64,000 bases of DNA from Sulfuricurvum kujiense DSM 16994 (GCF_000183725.1 NC_014762.1:372001-436000), one strand, 5' to 3'; counted from the first letter of the stretch, positions 1 through 9,089 are shown. Notes: generated by a model not told the origin, from the letters alone. A program made the numbers and translations.

Positions 1-1
1 C

Positions 2-1207
2 GATTCTTGGTTTGATTCGTACCAAGGGGCAATGGCGTTGGTGCGCGTGTTTGACGGTGAGATCAAGACAGGGCAGATGGTCAAGCTGATGCACAACAAT
101 GAAAACCATCAAGTGCTGGAGCTGCTCTATCCTCATCCTTTGCGCCGTCAAAAAACGCAAAGTATCAAAAGCGGCGAGATCGGGATTGTGATTCTGGGTG
201 TCAAAGAGGTAGGAAGTATCCGTGTCGGCGATACGATCACCGATGCACGTAACCCGGCCAAAGAGCCGGTTGGCGAATACGCCCCGGCCAAACCGTTCGT
301 ATTTGCGGGGATCTATCCGATCGATACCGATGAGTTTGAATCGGTCCGCGATGCGCTCGATAAGCTCAAGCTCAACGACAGCAGCCTCAGTTACGAGCCG
401 GAAACATCGATTGCCCTCGGATTCGGGTTCCGTGTCGGATTTTTGGGGATGCTCCATATGGAGGTCGTTAAAGAGCGGTTAGAGCGTGAATTTAATCTCG
501 ATTTGATCGCGACCGCCCCTTCGGTTGTTTATAAAGTCTATAAAACCGACGGCACTATGGTGGAAGTTCAAAATCCGAGCGAATTGCCCGAACCTCAGAA
601 CATCGAGCGGATCGAAGAGCCTTATGTTCGTGCAACGGTCATCGTCCCGACCGATTATTTGGGCAATGTCATTACCCTCTTGACCGCCAAGCGCGGGATG
701 CAGGAGAAGATGGAATATCTCAACGAGACGCGGGTCATGCTGATCTACGTCATGCCGATGAACGAAATCGTCGTCGATTTTTACGACAAACTCAAATCAA
801 CCTCTAAAGGGTATGCGAGTTTCGATTACGATCCGATCGAATTTCGTCAAGGCGATTTGGTCAAACTCGATGTCCGCGTAGCCGGAGATGTCGTCGATGC
901 GCTCAGCGTTATCGTTCCTCGAAGCAGTGCGGAGTCACGCGGGCGGGCACTCGTGACGAACATGAAAGAGATTGTTCCACGCCAGCTTTTCGAAGTGGCG
1001 ATTCAAGCCTCTATCGGAAATCGCGTTATTGCCCGTGAAACGGTCAAATCGATGGGGAAAAACGTTACCGCCAAATGTTACGGCGGGGATATCTCCCGTA
1101 AACGCAAACTCCTCGACAAGCAAAAAGAGGGGAAAAAACGGATGAAGGCGATCGGGAAGGTTCAGCTTCCCCAAGAAGCGTTCATGTCCGTCCTCAAAAT
1201 GGATTAA
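2..1207 (+). CDS. lepA: Elongation factor 4 (LepA), 5'-truncated by the window edge
   Basis: Ribosome back-translocating GTPase EF-4. The open frame enters from the left edge ([19 protein letters not shown] follows base 2), so the ATG at 32 is internal, not a start. About 401 C-terminal residues remain of a protein normally near 600; the GTPase domain lies outside the window. Visible are domain II, the EF-G-like domain III ([19 protein letters not shown]) and the LepA-specific C-terminal domain with its basic tail ([20 protein letters not shown]). The comF-like gene starts one base after the stop, so the two are probably cotranscribed. Family assignment is secure. Confidence 0.97.
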   Translation, partial: DSWFDSYQGAMALVRVFDGEIKTGQMVKLMHNNENHQVLELLYPHPLRRQKTQSIKSGEIGIVILGVKEVGSIRVGDTITDARNPAKEPVGEYAPAKPFVFAGIYPIDTDEFESVRDALDKLKLNDSSLSYEPETSIALGFGFRVGFLGMLHMEVVKERLEREFNLDLIATAPSVVYKVYKTDGTMVEVQNPSELPEPQNIERIEEPYVRATVIVPTDYLGNVITLLTAKRGMQEKMEYLNETRVMLIYVMPMNEIVVDFYDKLKSTSKGYASFDYDPIEFRQGDLVKLDVRVAGDVVDALSVIVPRSSAESRGRALVTNMKEIVPRQLFEVAIQASIGNRVIARETVKSMGKNVTAKCYGGDISRKRKLLDKQKEGKKRMKAIGKVQLPQEAFMSVLKMD

Positions 1208-1208
1208 C

Positions 1209-1784
1209 ATGCGCTGCATGATATGTGAGCGCTTCAGCCTCTCGCATATCTGCTCTTCTTGTCAAAGCTCTCTCCTTACTCCGATCCTTCATAAACGAAA
1301 AATCCTGGGTTCGATTCCCGTCTACTCTTTTTATCCCTATAATGAAATCGAACCTCTGCTGCTTACCAAACATACCGATTTGGGATACTACATCTACACG
1401 ATATTGGCAAAGCGTTCGCTCGGTGCTTTTGCCCGTGAATGGCAGTATGAAAACACCGTCGCCTCTGTCGGGATAGATGATCGTTCAGAGAGCGGCTACT
1501 CGCATACCGCCGTATTGAACCGTGCATTGAAATCGAATAATATTGTCCCGCAGTACGGCAAACTTCGCGCTTCGCAGCACTATAAATATGCGGGAAAAAG
1601 TGTCGAAGATAGGCTGATGAATCCAAGGCGGTTTATTTATACCCCCTTTTCGGAAAATGAGGTGATTTTGGTGGACGATATCGTCACGACGGGAACAACG
1701 CTCTCTGAAGCGGCCGAAGTTCTCCATACGCAGGGAAAAAAAGTGATCCTCTGTCTCACCCTTAGCGATGCGGAGAATAAATAG
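1209..1784 (+). CDS. comF: ComF-family phosphoribosyltransferase-like protein
   Basis: A 191-residue cytoplasmic protein with an N-terminal four-cysteine zinc-binding knuckle (C3, C6, C15, C18) and a C-terminal type I phosphoribosyltransferase signature, VILVDDIVTTGTTL, at about residues 152-165. This is the ComF/GntX architecture; family members are linked to DNA uptake and transformation. It is shorter than the usual 220-240 residues, mainly between the knuckle and the PRPP loop. It starts one base after lepA and ends directly against the convergent SagB-like gene. Family call is firm; a transformation role is inferred from homologues only. Confidence 0.85.
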   Translation: MRCMICERFSLSHICSSCQSSLLTPILHKRKILGSIPVYSFYPYNEIEPLLLTKHTDLGYYIYTILAKRSLGAFAREWQYENTVASVGIDDRSESGYSHTAVLNRALKSNNIVPQYGKLRASQHYKYAGKSVEDRLMNPRRFIYTPFSENEVILVDDIVTTGTTLSEAAEVLHTQGKKVILCLTLSDAENK

Positions 1785-3278
1785 TCAATAGGGCTGGCGT
1801 GACGTGATTCGGGTATCGACGATAGCGCGTCCGATCGTAAAGTGGTACAAGGATTGGTATTTCTGATCTCTCAACCCCAATAACGCATGAAACTCATCGT
1901 CTAAAAAACATCCGATCCCCGTTGCGCTCAGACCCAGCGAGGTCGCTTCAAGATAGAGCATTTGGCCGATCATTCCGCATTGGTGAAAAAGGTTTTTATA
2001 TCCGATCGCTCCGTGACGTTCAAGCGAGCTTGAAAAATTGCAGAGCATTCCGAAACTAAAGGCGCCGTCTTTGGCGATCTCCTGATTGCAGGAGACCATT
2101 TGGGCCGCTCCCCGATAATCACCGCTTCGTAGTCGATAAAGCCCCTCAGTAAACTCGGCCCATTCAAAGGTCGAGTCCATACTGTTTTGAAGTGAAAGCA
2201 ACTCTTTTAGATCGCGAATATAGGCATAGAGCCCTTTTTCTAACCCTTCGACCCGATGGACAAAAATAACAAGATTAACGTCCGAGGCGTCGCGGCAGAA
2301 GAGGGAAGCATCCAGAAGCTGCCGAAACTGCTCTAAAGTGATACCCAAGCCGTCCATCATCTGTGCGCTTCGGCGTTTTAGGACGATCTCTCCGGAACTT
2401 TTTGTCGGTGATGGAGTATGACGGGACTCTTTCATTATCACGGGACGAGGATACTCTCCTTGCGTCGCCGTATCGATGATCTCCAGTATCGGCCATAGAT
2501 GATGGGAGTGACTGAGACGGTTTGCGTTATAAAGCAGTTCGGGGGTTTTGGGAAGGGTGAATGAACCTTTACGGATTTGAAGCAACATATCGGGGCTTTC
2601 TCTCTCATTCGGATCATAACGGTGAAGCTGATCCAGACCGCACAGTGAGGCGATATCGGCCGTGTCGATGCTAAGAACACTGCACTCCCACCCCAGCATC
2701 GCCGCCGAAATACGGATCGATTCGGCGGCATGCCCCGCATCAAGCTGGCAATAGCGCCAGCACCGTTCCCCGTATTTCCACGCTTCTCTCCAGATGACCG
2801 AACTTAAAGCAATGAGAAGTGTCTCCTCGCCGATAGGTTCACGGTAAGTATGCAGCAGCTCCAGTGCATGTTTACGCGGCGCATAGTGGCTAAGGGTAGG
2901 AGAATCGCTCAGACCTTTCAACGGGGGAGCAATAATATAGCATTCGCTGGGATGAAGGTTTCCGCTGCTGGCATTGCACCGAAGCGCCCATTCCGATCCG
3001 CCGTGGCTTTTGATGGCGGCGAGTCCGAGAGCGTAGCGCAGCAATTGCGCAAGCGATTCGATGCACAAAGGGGCATAGGGGAGCGAATCAGGTTGGAACA
3101 ACAGATGATACGGCGGGGTCGCTTCGCTAAAGGGCAAAGGTATTAGAGGGGCATTCTCATAACGCCGAAAAGGATTTGGCTGAGTTTCCCAATCCATATA
3201 GCCGAGGCTGGCGGCATAACGTGAGGGTCGGTGTTTGGTTCGGTCGTGATATTCGAGTACGGAGGATACATTTTTCAT
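1785..3278 (-). CDS. SagB/ThcOx-type nitroreductase-fold dehydrogenase
   Basis: A 497-residue protein that looks like two nitroreductase-like halves. The N-terminal half (about residues 60-270) includes the stretch YALGLAAIKSHGGSEWALRC, followed by a basic residue/asparagine pair typical of SagB-type flavin dehydrogenases. The C-terminal half (about 300-490) starts with the flavoprotein motif LKRRSAQMM and ends with ATSLGLSATGIGCFLDDE. SagB proteins oxidise azolines in peptide natural products, but long stand-alone versions are common in sulfur- and nitrogen-cycle bacteria and have no settled role. No cyclodehydratase or precursor peptide is nearby, so azole biosynthesis is not supported here. 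No signal peptide is evident. Confidence 0.75.
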   Translation of the reverse strand: MKNVSSVLEYHDRTKHRPSRYAASLGYMDWETQPNPFRRYENAPLIPLPFSEATPPYHLLFQPDSLPYAPLCIESLAQLLRYALGLAAIKSHGGSEWALRCNASSGNLHPSECYIIAPPLKGLSDSPTLSHYAPRKHALELLHTYREPIGEETLLIALSSVIWREAWKYGERCWRYCQLDAGHAAESIRISAAMLGWECSVLSIDTADIASLCGLDQLHRYDPNERESPDMLLQIRKGSFTLPKTPELLYNANRLSHSHHLWPILEIIDTATQGEYPRPVIMKESRHTPSPTKSSGEIVLKRRSAQMMDGLGITLEQFRQLLDASLFCRDASDVNLVIFVHRVEGLEKGLYAYIRDLKELLSLQNSMDSTFEWAEFTEGLYRLRSGDYRGAAQMVSCNQEIAKDGAFSFGMLCNFSSSLERHGAIGYKNLFHQCGMIGQMLYLEATSLGLSATGIGCFLDDEFHALLGLRDQKYQSLYHFTIGRAIVDTRITSRQPY

Positions 3279-3325
3279 AGAGGGATTGTCGGTTAAAACC
3301 GTTAAATCTCCCCTTTGATTTTGAA

Positions 3326-4573
3326 TTAGTGTAAGCTTTTTAATAGATCCCGAAGCATTTGCTCATGCGTCGTCGTATTATCGGTTTCCATGCGGCTTAA
3401 ATCGGATTGGAACGATCCTCTGTAATGAACCCCTTTTTTGCTGAGGTCGGCATGCACTTCCGCATCGAAACGGATCAGGGGCTGGGTAATTTGGTATTCT
3501 TGGAATAACACCTTCGGAACGGTAGAAGCTTCGGTAATGATGACGTTTACACTTCCTCCTGTGGTGTTTAGCTCTCCGTACAAATCACCGCTTCCTGATA
3601 TCGGAGGGGTAAGGGCAAAGAGTTTAAAAGTCTGTTCCAAATCGGCGTGTTTACAGTCAAAAGATAATTTTGAGGGTTCCAAATCCGCGATAGTGAGTGA
3701 AATCGAAGTATCGCTTCGGGCGACATCGGAATTGCCTTTCAGCCGAAGCAGTTTCTGATCACCCGTAAGTGTCGCGTTTAATTCAAGGGCTCCTCCAAGC
3801 GGCATACCGACAAACTGTTCCAAAATTCCCGCATGATCCAGAGAAGTATTAATGGTGACCTTAACGTTAAAAGGTTTGACATCGCCGTATTTGTCGGCCA
3901 ATAGCGATTTAAGCGTTACCGATTCGTTATTGTCTTTTGCGATAGGGGTAGGATTAAAACGGCGGGTTTTGGAATTTAGAAGGATCGATCCCTCAACGTA
4001 GCGCTGATCAAATCCGCGTAGATCGATCCCCCCGGTGAGGAGGGTATCGGTGTCGGATGGATACTTGAGCAGCTGCATAAGAGGCGTATAGGCTATTTTG
4101 TCCGCTTTTAGATTGAGAGATGCGAGATGAAACCGATGGAGTTCGATTTTATAAATGAGATCTCCGCCGAACATATCTCCGTTTCCTTGAATGAGCAAAG
4201 AGGCGATGCCTCCGCTGAGAGAGCCTTCTGTTTTAAAAGGGGAAAAAAGAGGGTTGATGCCGCCGTGCTGAAAACAGGAGAGTCGGTAATGGGCATACAT
4301 CCGAAGCGTCAGAAGAGAAAATCCCCCCTGAGTTGAAAACGTGTTACCGTATTGATCCTGGAAAAGGAGCTGAAACTGATTAGGGGTTAACCCGTATTCT
4401 TGGAGTGTGATCGGCGTTGAGAAGGCGGAAGTAAGTGATTTTTCGATTAAAGGGGCCGTAAGGCGGTTCCCCCACGGTGAAAAAATAACGGCTGCGGCTG
4501 CCAGAATAACTCCCAAAAAGGAGAAAAAGATTTTTCCGATCAGGGTATGGTGAAAATAGCGGATACGTTTCAT
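3326..4573 (-). CDS. AsmA/DUF748-like envelope protein, function unknown
   Basis: A 415-residue protein with one N-terminal membrane helix (about residues 14-34) and a long beta-rich remainder predicted to lie in the periplasm. Alternating short strands, phrases such as GSGDLYGELNTTGG and the absence of catalytic motifs resemble AsmA/TamB-like lipid-transfer proteins, but I cannot name a specific family. Its ATG overlaps the stop of the upstream DASS transporter by 4 bases, so the two are translationally coupled. The product may support the outer membrane; that is inference. Treat it as a conserved hypothetical. Confidence 0.6.
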   Translation of the reverse strand: MKRIRYFHHTLIGKIFFSFLGVILAAAAVIFSPWGNRLTAPLIEKSLTSAFSTPITLQEYGLTPNQFQLLFQDQYGNTFSTQGGFSLLTLRMYAHYRLSCFQHGGINPLFSPFKTEGSLSGGIASLLIQGNGDMFGGDLIYKIELHRFHLASLNLKADKIAYTPLMQLLKYPSDTDTLLTGGIDLRGFDQRYVEGSILLNSKTRRFNPTPIAKDNNESVTLKSLLADKYGDVKPFNVKVTINTSLDHAGILEQFVGMPLGGALELNATLTGDQKLLRLKGNSDVARSDTSISLTIADLEPSKLSFDCKHADLEQTFKLFALTPPISGSGDLYGELNTTGGSVNVIITEASTVPKVLFQEYQITQPLIRFDAEVHADLSKKGVHYRGSFQSDLSRMETDNTTTHEQMLRDLLKSLH

Positions 4574-5973
4574 AGCAGCGCCAATATCCAGGGTGTTCCG
4601 ATAATCATGAATACCAGAAAGGTGAGGAGGGTTACCGCACCGCCGTAGATATAGATTTCACGGGCACTGATATAGCCGGAGCTAAGATAGATCGCATTGC
4701 ACGAAGAGCCCTGCGGTGTGATGGTGGCATTAAAATTGGTAGCGAACAGCAGCATCATCGCCATCAGTTCTCCGGGTACCCCAGCGCCGACACCGACGGC
4801 TAAAAAGATACCGAAGAGAGCTAAAAGATGGGCGCTTTGCGAAACGAAGAGATAATGGATTAATACGTAAACGGCTATTAGAAGTATGTAAACCCACATC
4901 CACGATAGCCCGACGAGATAGAGGGTAAAGTGGCTGGCGACGGCTCCCATAAATCCCATTTCGGCGAGCTGGGTACTGAGGGCAAAGAGGATGGCAAACC
5001 AGATTAGGGTACTGAGCGCTTCGCCTTGGCTTCTAAAATCTTCGACTCCGAAAACGCGTGTCGCCATCAAAATTCCAAGCCCTCCGAAGGCGACGGCGGC
5101 TTTATCGATTCCCAAAACTCCTGAGAGGGCCCAGAAAGTCAGCATCGAGATAAAAACTCCGGCCGTAATCCACTCGTTGCGGCTGATTCTCCCCATATGT
5201 TCTAACGCCTCTTTGGCTTTTTGAGGCGCATCGGGAGTTGAACGAAGTTCGGGGGGATAGATGCGGTACAGCATCCAGGGGATCAGGGCAAAAGCGATCA
5301 GCGTCGGGACAATAGCATACAAAAGCCAGCTTCCGAATGTGATATGGATCCCCATCGTTTCGGCGATTCCGACACCGACGGGATTAACCGCCATGGCGGT
5401 GAGCCAAAGGCCCGATGAGATCGTAAGCCCTGCCATAGAGGTCATCATCAGGTAGCTTCCCGCACGCCGCTGGGTATTATCTCCCACCTTTGAGCCGCAG
5501 TCGTGCGCCAGACCGTAGACGATAGGGTAAAGGACACCGCTTCGGGCAGTATTGCTCGGAAAAGCGGGGGCGATCAGGATATCGGTAGCGATGAGACTGT
5601 ATCCCAGACCGAGGGTGGAGTGGCCGAAACGGCGGATAATGTGAAGCGAAAGTCGTTTGCCTAATCCCGATTTATGGACGGCATGTGAGACTAAAAAAGC
5701 CGCAATGATCATCAATATAAAACTTTCCGAAAATCCCGCATACGCTTTTACGGGTTCAATGACCCCGAACAAGACACTGATCGCGAGGGCAATGACCGAT
5801 GCGGCGATGATGGGCAGCACGTTACCTAAAATAGCTATAATAGTTGTCAGGAAAATCGTAAAAAGTTGCCACGCTTTGGGGCTGATGGCGAGGGGCGGGG
5901 GAGTAAGCCACAGGGTTAAGGCAAACATTCCGAGCAATACGACAGGATAGAGGTGTTTGACTCTGAGTGACAT
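4570..5973 (-). CDS. DASS-family (SLC13-like) anion transporter
   Basis: A 467-residue, highly hydrophobic protein with about 12 membrane helices. The paired motifs of the divalent anion:sodium symporter family are visible: TARSGVLYPIVYGLA in the first half and NATITPQGSSCNAIYLSSGY in the second, the two helix-hairpin regions that bind sodium and substrate. Family members move dicarboxylates, tricarboxylates or sulfate; the resemblance is to 2-oxoglutarate/malate-type carriers, but the substrate cannot be read from sequence. It is the first gene of a leftward pair with the AsmA-like gene and is divergent from grpE. Confidence 0.85.
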   Translation of the reverse strand: MSLRVKHLYPVVLLGMFALTLWLTPPPLAISPKAWQLFTIFLTTIIAILGNVLPIIAASVIALAISVLFGVIEPVKAYAGFSESFILMIIAAFLVSHAVHKSGLGKRLSLHIIRRFGHSTLGLGYSLIATDILIAPAFPSNTARSGVLYPIVYGLAHDCGSKVGDNTQRRAGSYLMMTSMAGLTISSGLWLTAMAVNPVGVGIAETMGIHITFGSWLLYAIVPTLIAFALIPWMLYRIYPPELRSTPDAPQKAKEALEHMGRISRNEWITAGVFISMLTFWALSGVLGIDKAAVAFGGLGILMATRVFGVEDFRSQGEALSTLIWFAILFALSTQLAEMGFMGAVASHFTLYLVGLSWMWVYILLIAVYVLIHYLFVSQSAHLLALFGIFLAVGVGAGVPGELMAMMLLFATNFNATITPQGSSCNAIYLSSGYISAREIYIYGGAVTLLTFLVFMIIGTPWILALL

Positions 5974-6024
5974 TATCCCTCCCTTTTTTTAAGCTTATTA
6001 TAGCATTTTAGGTCGGTATATATA

Positions 6025-6045
6025 CTTGATATAAATAGACTCAAC
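6025..6045. promoter_or_regulatory. HAIR-like operator 1 (putative HspR site)
   Basis: Reads CTTGA-N11-TCAAC, with GAC before the right arm. The HspR operator HAIR is CTTGAGT-N7-ACTCAAG, which has the same 11-base gap between CTTGA and TCAAG. The right arm (ACTCAA) matches in 6 of 7 positions and the left arm in the first 5. It lies 29 bases upstream of the last base before the second copy, in the grpE/DASS divergent region. Binding by HspR is inferred. Confidence 0.6.
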
Positions 6046-6073
6046 TTATCTTCATAAAAATTATCATATACCA

Positions 6074-6094
6074 CTTGACAATAGTCGACTCAAT
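6074..6094. promoter_or_regulatory. HAIR-like operator 2 (putative HspR site) over the grpE promoter
   Basis: Reads CTTGA-N11-TCAAT with ACTCAA in the right arm, so spacing is identical to copy 1 at 6025 (49 bases between left arms). It covers the -35 box and most of the spacer of the grpE promoter, where a bound repressor would block RNA polymerase. No CIRCE element (TTAGCACTC-N9-GAGTGCTAA), the HrcA site, is present in this intergenic region. Confidence 0.6.
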
Positions 6095-6104
6095 GTACTA
6101 TAAT
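6075..6104 (+). promoter_or_regulatory. Sigma70-type promoter of grpE-dnaK
   Basis: A consensus TTGACA at 6075-6080, an 18-base spacer and TATAAT at 6099-6104, followed by a leader of about 29 bases and the grpE ribosome site AAAGGAG near 6120. The -35 box lies inside HAIR-like operator 2. Confidence 0.8.
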
Positions 6105-6139
6105 AACGCTGGATTTCAAAAAAGGAGTCGTAAAAACTT

Positions 6140-6679
6140 ATGTCTAACGAAGTAAATGAAGACGTGATCAGCGACGAGCAAACATCCCAAAATACGGGTG
6201 AAGAGGTCATTGCTGAGAGCATGAACGAATTAGAAACTATTCAGGCGGAATTGGCGTCTTTTAAAGATAAGTACGCTCGCGTACATGCCGATTTTGATAA
6301 TATTAAAAAACGTCTCGAGCGGGAGAAATACCAAGCGCTGGAGTATGCAAACGAAAAATTTGCCAAAGATCTCATTCCGGTAGTCGATTCGCTAGGAATG
6401 GCGATCGGAGCGGCAGAGATCGAAGCAGAACCTGCGGTCCTTTTAGAGAAGCTCAAAGAGGGTGTTGAACTTACGATGAAACAGCTTCTCGGTGTTCTCG
6501 AAAAACACGGTGTAACTCCGGTAGATGAATCCGAGCCGTTCGATCCGAATATCCATAATGCGGTACAGCGTGTGGACAGTCCGGATCATGAGAGCGGCGC
6601 AATCGTGAATACTTTTCAAAAAGGGTTTCGATACAAAGAACGCACTCTTAGAGATGCGATGGTTGTAATCGCCAATTGA
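6140..6679 (+). CDS. grpE: Nucleotide exchange factor GrpE
   Basis: DnaK co-chaperone that releases ADP from DnaK. At 179 residues it has the family layout: an acidic, probably disordered N-terminus, a long coiled coil (about residues 25-85) starting at ELETIQAELASFKDKYARV, then the four-helix region and the C-terminal beta domain with PFDPNIHNAVQRV and the closing FRYKERTLRDAMVVIAN. It precedes dnaK by 121 bases. In many Campylobacterota hrcA sits just upstream; here that position holds a divergent transporter, and the promoter carries HspR-type rather than HrcA-type operators. ATG start is supported by AAAGGAG. Confidence 0.96.
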   Translation: MSNEVNEDVISDEQTSQNTGEEVIAESMNELETIQAELASFKDKYARVHADFDNIKKRLEREKYQALEYANEKFAKDLIPVVDSLGMAIGAAEIEAEPAVLLEKLKEGVELTMKQLLGVLEKHGVTPVDESEPFDPNIHNAVQRVDSPDHESGAIVNTFQKGFRYKERTLRDAMVVIAN

Positions 6680-6686
6680 TTTGAAC

Positions 6687-6761
6687 GACCATCGGAACAA
6701 AGTTCCGATGGTCTACGCTTGCCGCTAAGGCACTAAAGCACACCGATGCTTCCGGCATCGG
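6687..6761. repeat. Structured intergenic element between grpE and dnaK
   Basis: A perfect 12-bp inverted repeat, GACCATCGGAAC-AAA-GTTCCGATGGTC (6687-6713), is followed by TACGCTTGCCGCTAAGGCAC and a second hairpin CCGATGC-TTCCG-GCATCGG (6743-6761). There is no T-tract, so it is not a clear terminator; it could act as an mRNA processing or stability element between grpE and dnaK. The words TACGCT, CGCTAAG, GGCACTAA and TTC(C)GGCA recur in the same order after bamA (50740-50830), suggesting a dispersed intergenic repeat family. Confidence 0.6.
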
Positions 6762-6800
6762 CGTCGAAAATAAAAACGAATTTAAAATAAAGGAAATACA

Positions 6801-8678
6801 ATGTCAAAAGTTATTGGTATCGATTTAGGAACAACAAACTCATGTGTTGCTGTCTATGAGGGCGGCGAAGCGAAAATTATCCCGAATAAAGAGGGAAAAA
6901 ATACAACTCCTTCCGTTGTAGCGTTTACGGACAAAGGTGAAATTCTTGTCGGTGATCCTGCAAAACGTCAGGCGATCACAAACCCGGATAAAACGATCTA
7001 CTCGGTCAAACGTATCATGGGTCTCATGATGAACGAAGAGAAAGCGAAAGAGGCGCACGATAAAGTTACCTATAAAATTGTTGATAAAAACGGTATGGCT
7101 GCGGTTGACGTAGCGGGTAAAGTGTATACCCCTCAAGAAATCTCTGCGAAAATCCTCTCTAAACTCAAAGCAGATGCAGAGTCATACTTGGGTCAATCAG
7201 TAACCGACGCAGTTATCACCGTTCCGGCGTACTTCAATGATGCTCAACGTAAAGCGACGAAAGAGGCGGGAACCATTGCTGGGTTGAACGTCCTTCGTAT
7301 CATCAATGAGCCGACAGCGTCTGCATTGGCATACGGTTTGGATTCAAAAGGGGATGAAAAAGTTCTCGTTTACGATCTCGGGGGCGGAACATTCGACGTT
7401 ACCGTTTTGGAAATCTCTGAAGGTACGTTTGAAGTTCTTTCAACCGATGGGAATGCGTTCCTCGGTGGGGATGACTTCGATAATAAAATCGTTGATTTCC
7501 TAGCATCTGAGTTCAAATCCGATCACGGTATCGATTTGAAAGCGGACAAAATGGCGCTTCAACGTCTTAAAGACGCGGCAGAAAATGCGAAAAAAGAGCT
7601 CTCTTCTGCGGAAGAGACAGAGATCAACCTTCCGTTTATCACGGCAGACGCGACCGGTCCTAAACACTTGGTTGTTAAATTGACCCGTGCAAAATTTGAA
7701 GGGATGATCGATACGCTCGTAAAAGAGACGATCAGCCACATCAAAACAGCGATGAAAGATGCCGGCCTTAGCAAAAACGAGATCAACGAAATCATTATGG
7801 TCGGGGGTTCAACACGTCTTCCGATCGCACAAAAAATGGTTTCAGATGAGTTCGGCGGCAAAACCCTCAACAAAGGGGTAAACCCGGATGAGGTCGTAGC
7901 AGCGGGTGCGGCGATCCAAGGTGGGGTATTACGCGGAGATGTTAAAGACGTCCTTTTGCTTGACGTTACACCGTTGTCACTCGGAATCGAAACGCTCGGC
8001 GGTATCGCTACAAAAATTATCGAAAAAGGGACCACTATTCCGGTTAAAAAATCGCAAGTGTTCTCGACTGCGGAAGATAACCAACCTGCGGTTTCTATCT
8101 CGGTTGTTCAAGGTGAGCGTGAGTTTGCCCGCGATAACAAATCTCTCGGTTTGTTTGAACTTAACGGTATCCCTGCGGCACCGCGCGGTGTACCTCAAAT
8201 CGAGGTAACCTTTGACATCGATGCGAACGGTATCTTGACCGTTAGCTCGACCGACAAAGGAACCGGTAAATCTCAATCGATTACGATTTCAGGAAGTTCA
8301 GGACTTTCAGAAGAAGAGATCAACAAAATGGTTCAAGACGCTGAAAACCACAAAGCCGAAGATGCGAAACGCAAAGAGATCGTAGATCTTCGCAACCAAG
8401 CGGACGCTTTGGCGAGCCAAACTGAAAAATCTCTCAAAGAGATGGAAGATAAAATTGACGCATCAGAGAAAGCGGCGATCGAATCGGCTCTGGAAGAGCT
8501 TAAAGCGGTTCTCAAAAATACCGATGCGTCTAAAGAAGAGATCGAAGCGGCTACGAAAAAATTGGCCGATGCGAGCCACAAAATGGCTGAGCAAATGTAC
8601 AAACAAAACGAAGGCGGCGAAGCAGCCTCTTCTTCTGCGAAAAAAGATGACGACGTCATCGACGCTGAAATCGAGTAA
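6801..8678 (+). CDS. dnaK: Chaperone protein DnaK (Hsp70)
   Basis: Full-length 625-residue Hsp70. The actin-like ATPase domain has phosphate loop 1 [14 protein letters not shown] near the N-terminus, [15 protein letters not shown] around residues 190-205 and GGSTRLP near 335. The substrate-binding beta domain ([17 protein letters not shown]) and helical lid follow, ending in the acidic tail [10 protein letters not shown] typical of bacterial DnaK. It works with GrpE, encoded upstream, and with DnaJ, which is not in this window. It probably shares the heat-shock promoter before grpE. A UUCG-loop hairpin follows the stop. Confidence 0.98.
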   Translation: MSKVIGIDLGTTNSCVAVYEGGEAKIIPNKEGKNTTPSVVAFTDKGEILVGDPAKRQAITNPDKTIYSVKRIMGLMMNEEKAKEAHDKVTYKIVDKNGMAAVDVAGKVYTPQEISAKILSKLKADAESYLGQSVTDAVITVPAYFNDAQRKATKEAGTIAGLNVLRIINEPTASALAYGLDSKGDEKVLVYDLGGGTFDVTVLEISEGTFEVLSTDGNAFLGGDDFDNKIVDFLASEFKSDHGIDLKADKMALQRLKDAAENAKKELSSAEETEINLPFITADATGPKHLVVKLTRAKFEGMIDTLVKETISHIKTAMKDAGLSKNEINEIIMVGGSTRLPIAQKMVSDEFGGKTLNKGVNPDEVVAAGAAIQGGVLRGDVKDVLLLDVTPLSLGIETLGGIATKIIEKGTTIPVKKSQVFSTAEDNQPAVSISVVQGEREFARDNKSLGLFELNGIPAAPRGVPQIEVTFDIDANGILTVSSTDKGTGKSQSITISGSSGLSEEEINKMVQDAENHKAEDAKRKEIVDLRNQADALASQTEKSLKEMEDKIDASEKAAIESALEELKAVLKNTDASKEEIEAATKKLADASHKMAEQMYKQNEGGEAASSSAKKDDDVIDAEIE

Positions 8679-8695
8679 TCTCCGATACTTTTTCC

Positions 8696-8711
8696 TCCCG
8701 CTTCGGCGGGA
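8696..8711 (+). terminator. Probable dnaK terminator hairpin
   Basis: TCCCGC-TTCG-GCGGGA, a 6-bp GC-rich stem with a stable UUCG tetraloop, 17 bases after the dnaK stop. The downstream tract (ACTATTTCTTC) is only weakly T-rich, so termination may be partial. Confidence 0.55.
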
Positions 8712-8770
8712 ACTATTTCTTCTCCAGTAAATCACTTTTTATTAAAAGCATAAAATCACGGATACCATGC

Positions 8771-8776
8771 TATAAT
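8771..8776 (+). promoter_or_regulatory. -10 box immediately before the higB start codon
   Basis: A perfect TATAAT ends 6 bases before the higB ATG (8783). Normal spacing would put the transcription start at or within a base or two of the ATG, giving a leaderless or near-leaderless toxin transcript. No consensus -35 is visible at 17 bases, and no ribosome-binding site precedes higB. Confidence 0.5.
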
Positions 8777-8782
8777 TTTTAC

Positions 8783-9079
8783 ATGATAATTTCGTTTGCG
8801 GATCAAGCTACATCGGATATATTTAACGGCATAGAGAGCAAACAAGCTCGTAAAGCTCTTCCGATGGAACTATGGAAAAGTGCATCTCGAAAACTTGATC
8901 AGATCGATTCGGTCATCATGTTGGATGAATTAAAGGTTCCCCCCGGAAATCGTCTCGAAAAACTGCGCGGGAGCAGAGAAAATCAAATGAGTATCCGTAT
9001 CAACGATCAGTACCGTATCTGTTTTACATGGAGTGACACGGGTGCGGTAAATGTAGAAATAACCGATTATCACTCATAA
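8783..9079 (+). CDS. higB: Type II toxin, HigB/RelE-like mRNA interferase
   Basis: A 98-residue protein of the HigB (plasmid maintenance killer) family, small ribonucleases that cut mRNA on the ribosome. Typical features are the family-like start MIISFADQATSDIFNG, the central LKVPPGNRLEKLRGSRENQ and the C-terminal IRINDQYRICFTW followed by VEITDYHS. The antitoxin gene follows after 10 bases in the usual higB-higA order. The start lacks a Shine-Dalgarno and lies just behind a TATAAT, unlike the antitoxin, which has AAGGAG. Toxic activity is inferred from the family. Confidence 0.88.
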   Translation: MIISFADQATSDIFNGIESKQARKALPMELWKSASRKLDQIDSVIMLDELKVPPGNRLEKLRGSRENQMSIRINDQYRICFTWSDTGAVNVEITDYHS

Positions 9080-9089
9080 GGAGTATACT

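Noticed and set aside
5974-6139. CIRCE element for HrcA before grpE
   Set aside because: No TTAGCACTC/GAGTGCTAA pair is present; the inverted repeats there fit the HAIR pattern instead.
7559-8035. 158-codon frame on the minus strand inside dnaK
   Set aside because: It lies wholly opposite dnaK, is Ser-rich as expected from antisense reading and has no family match.
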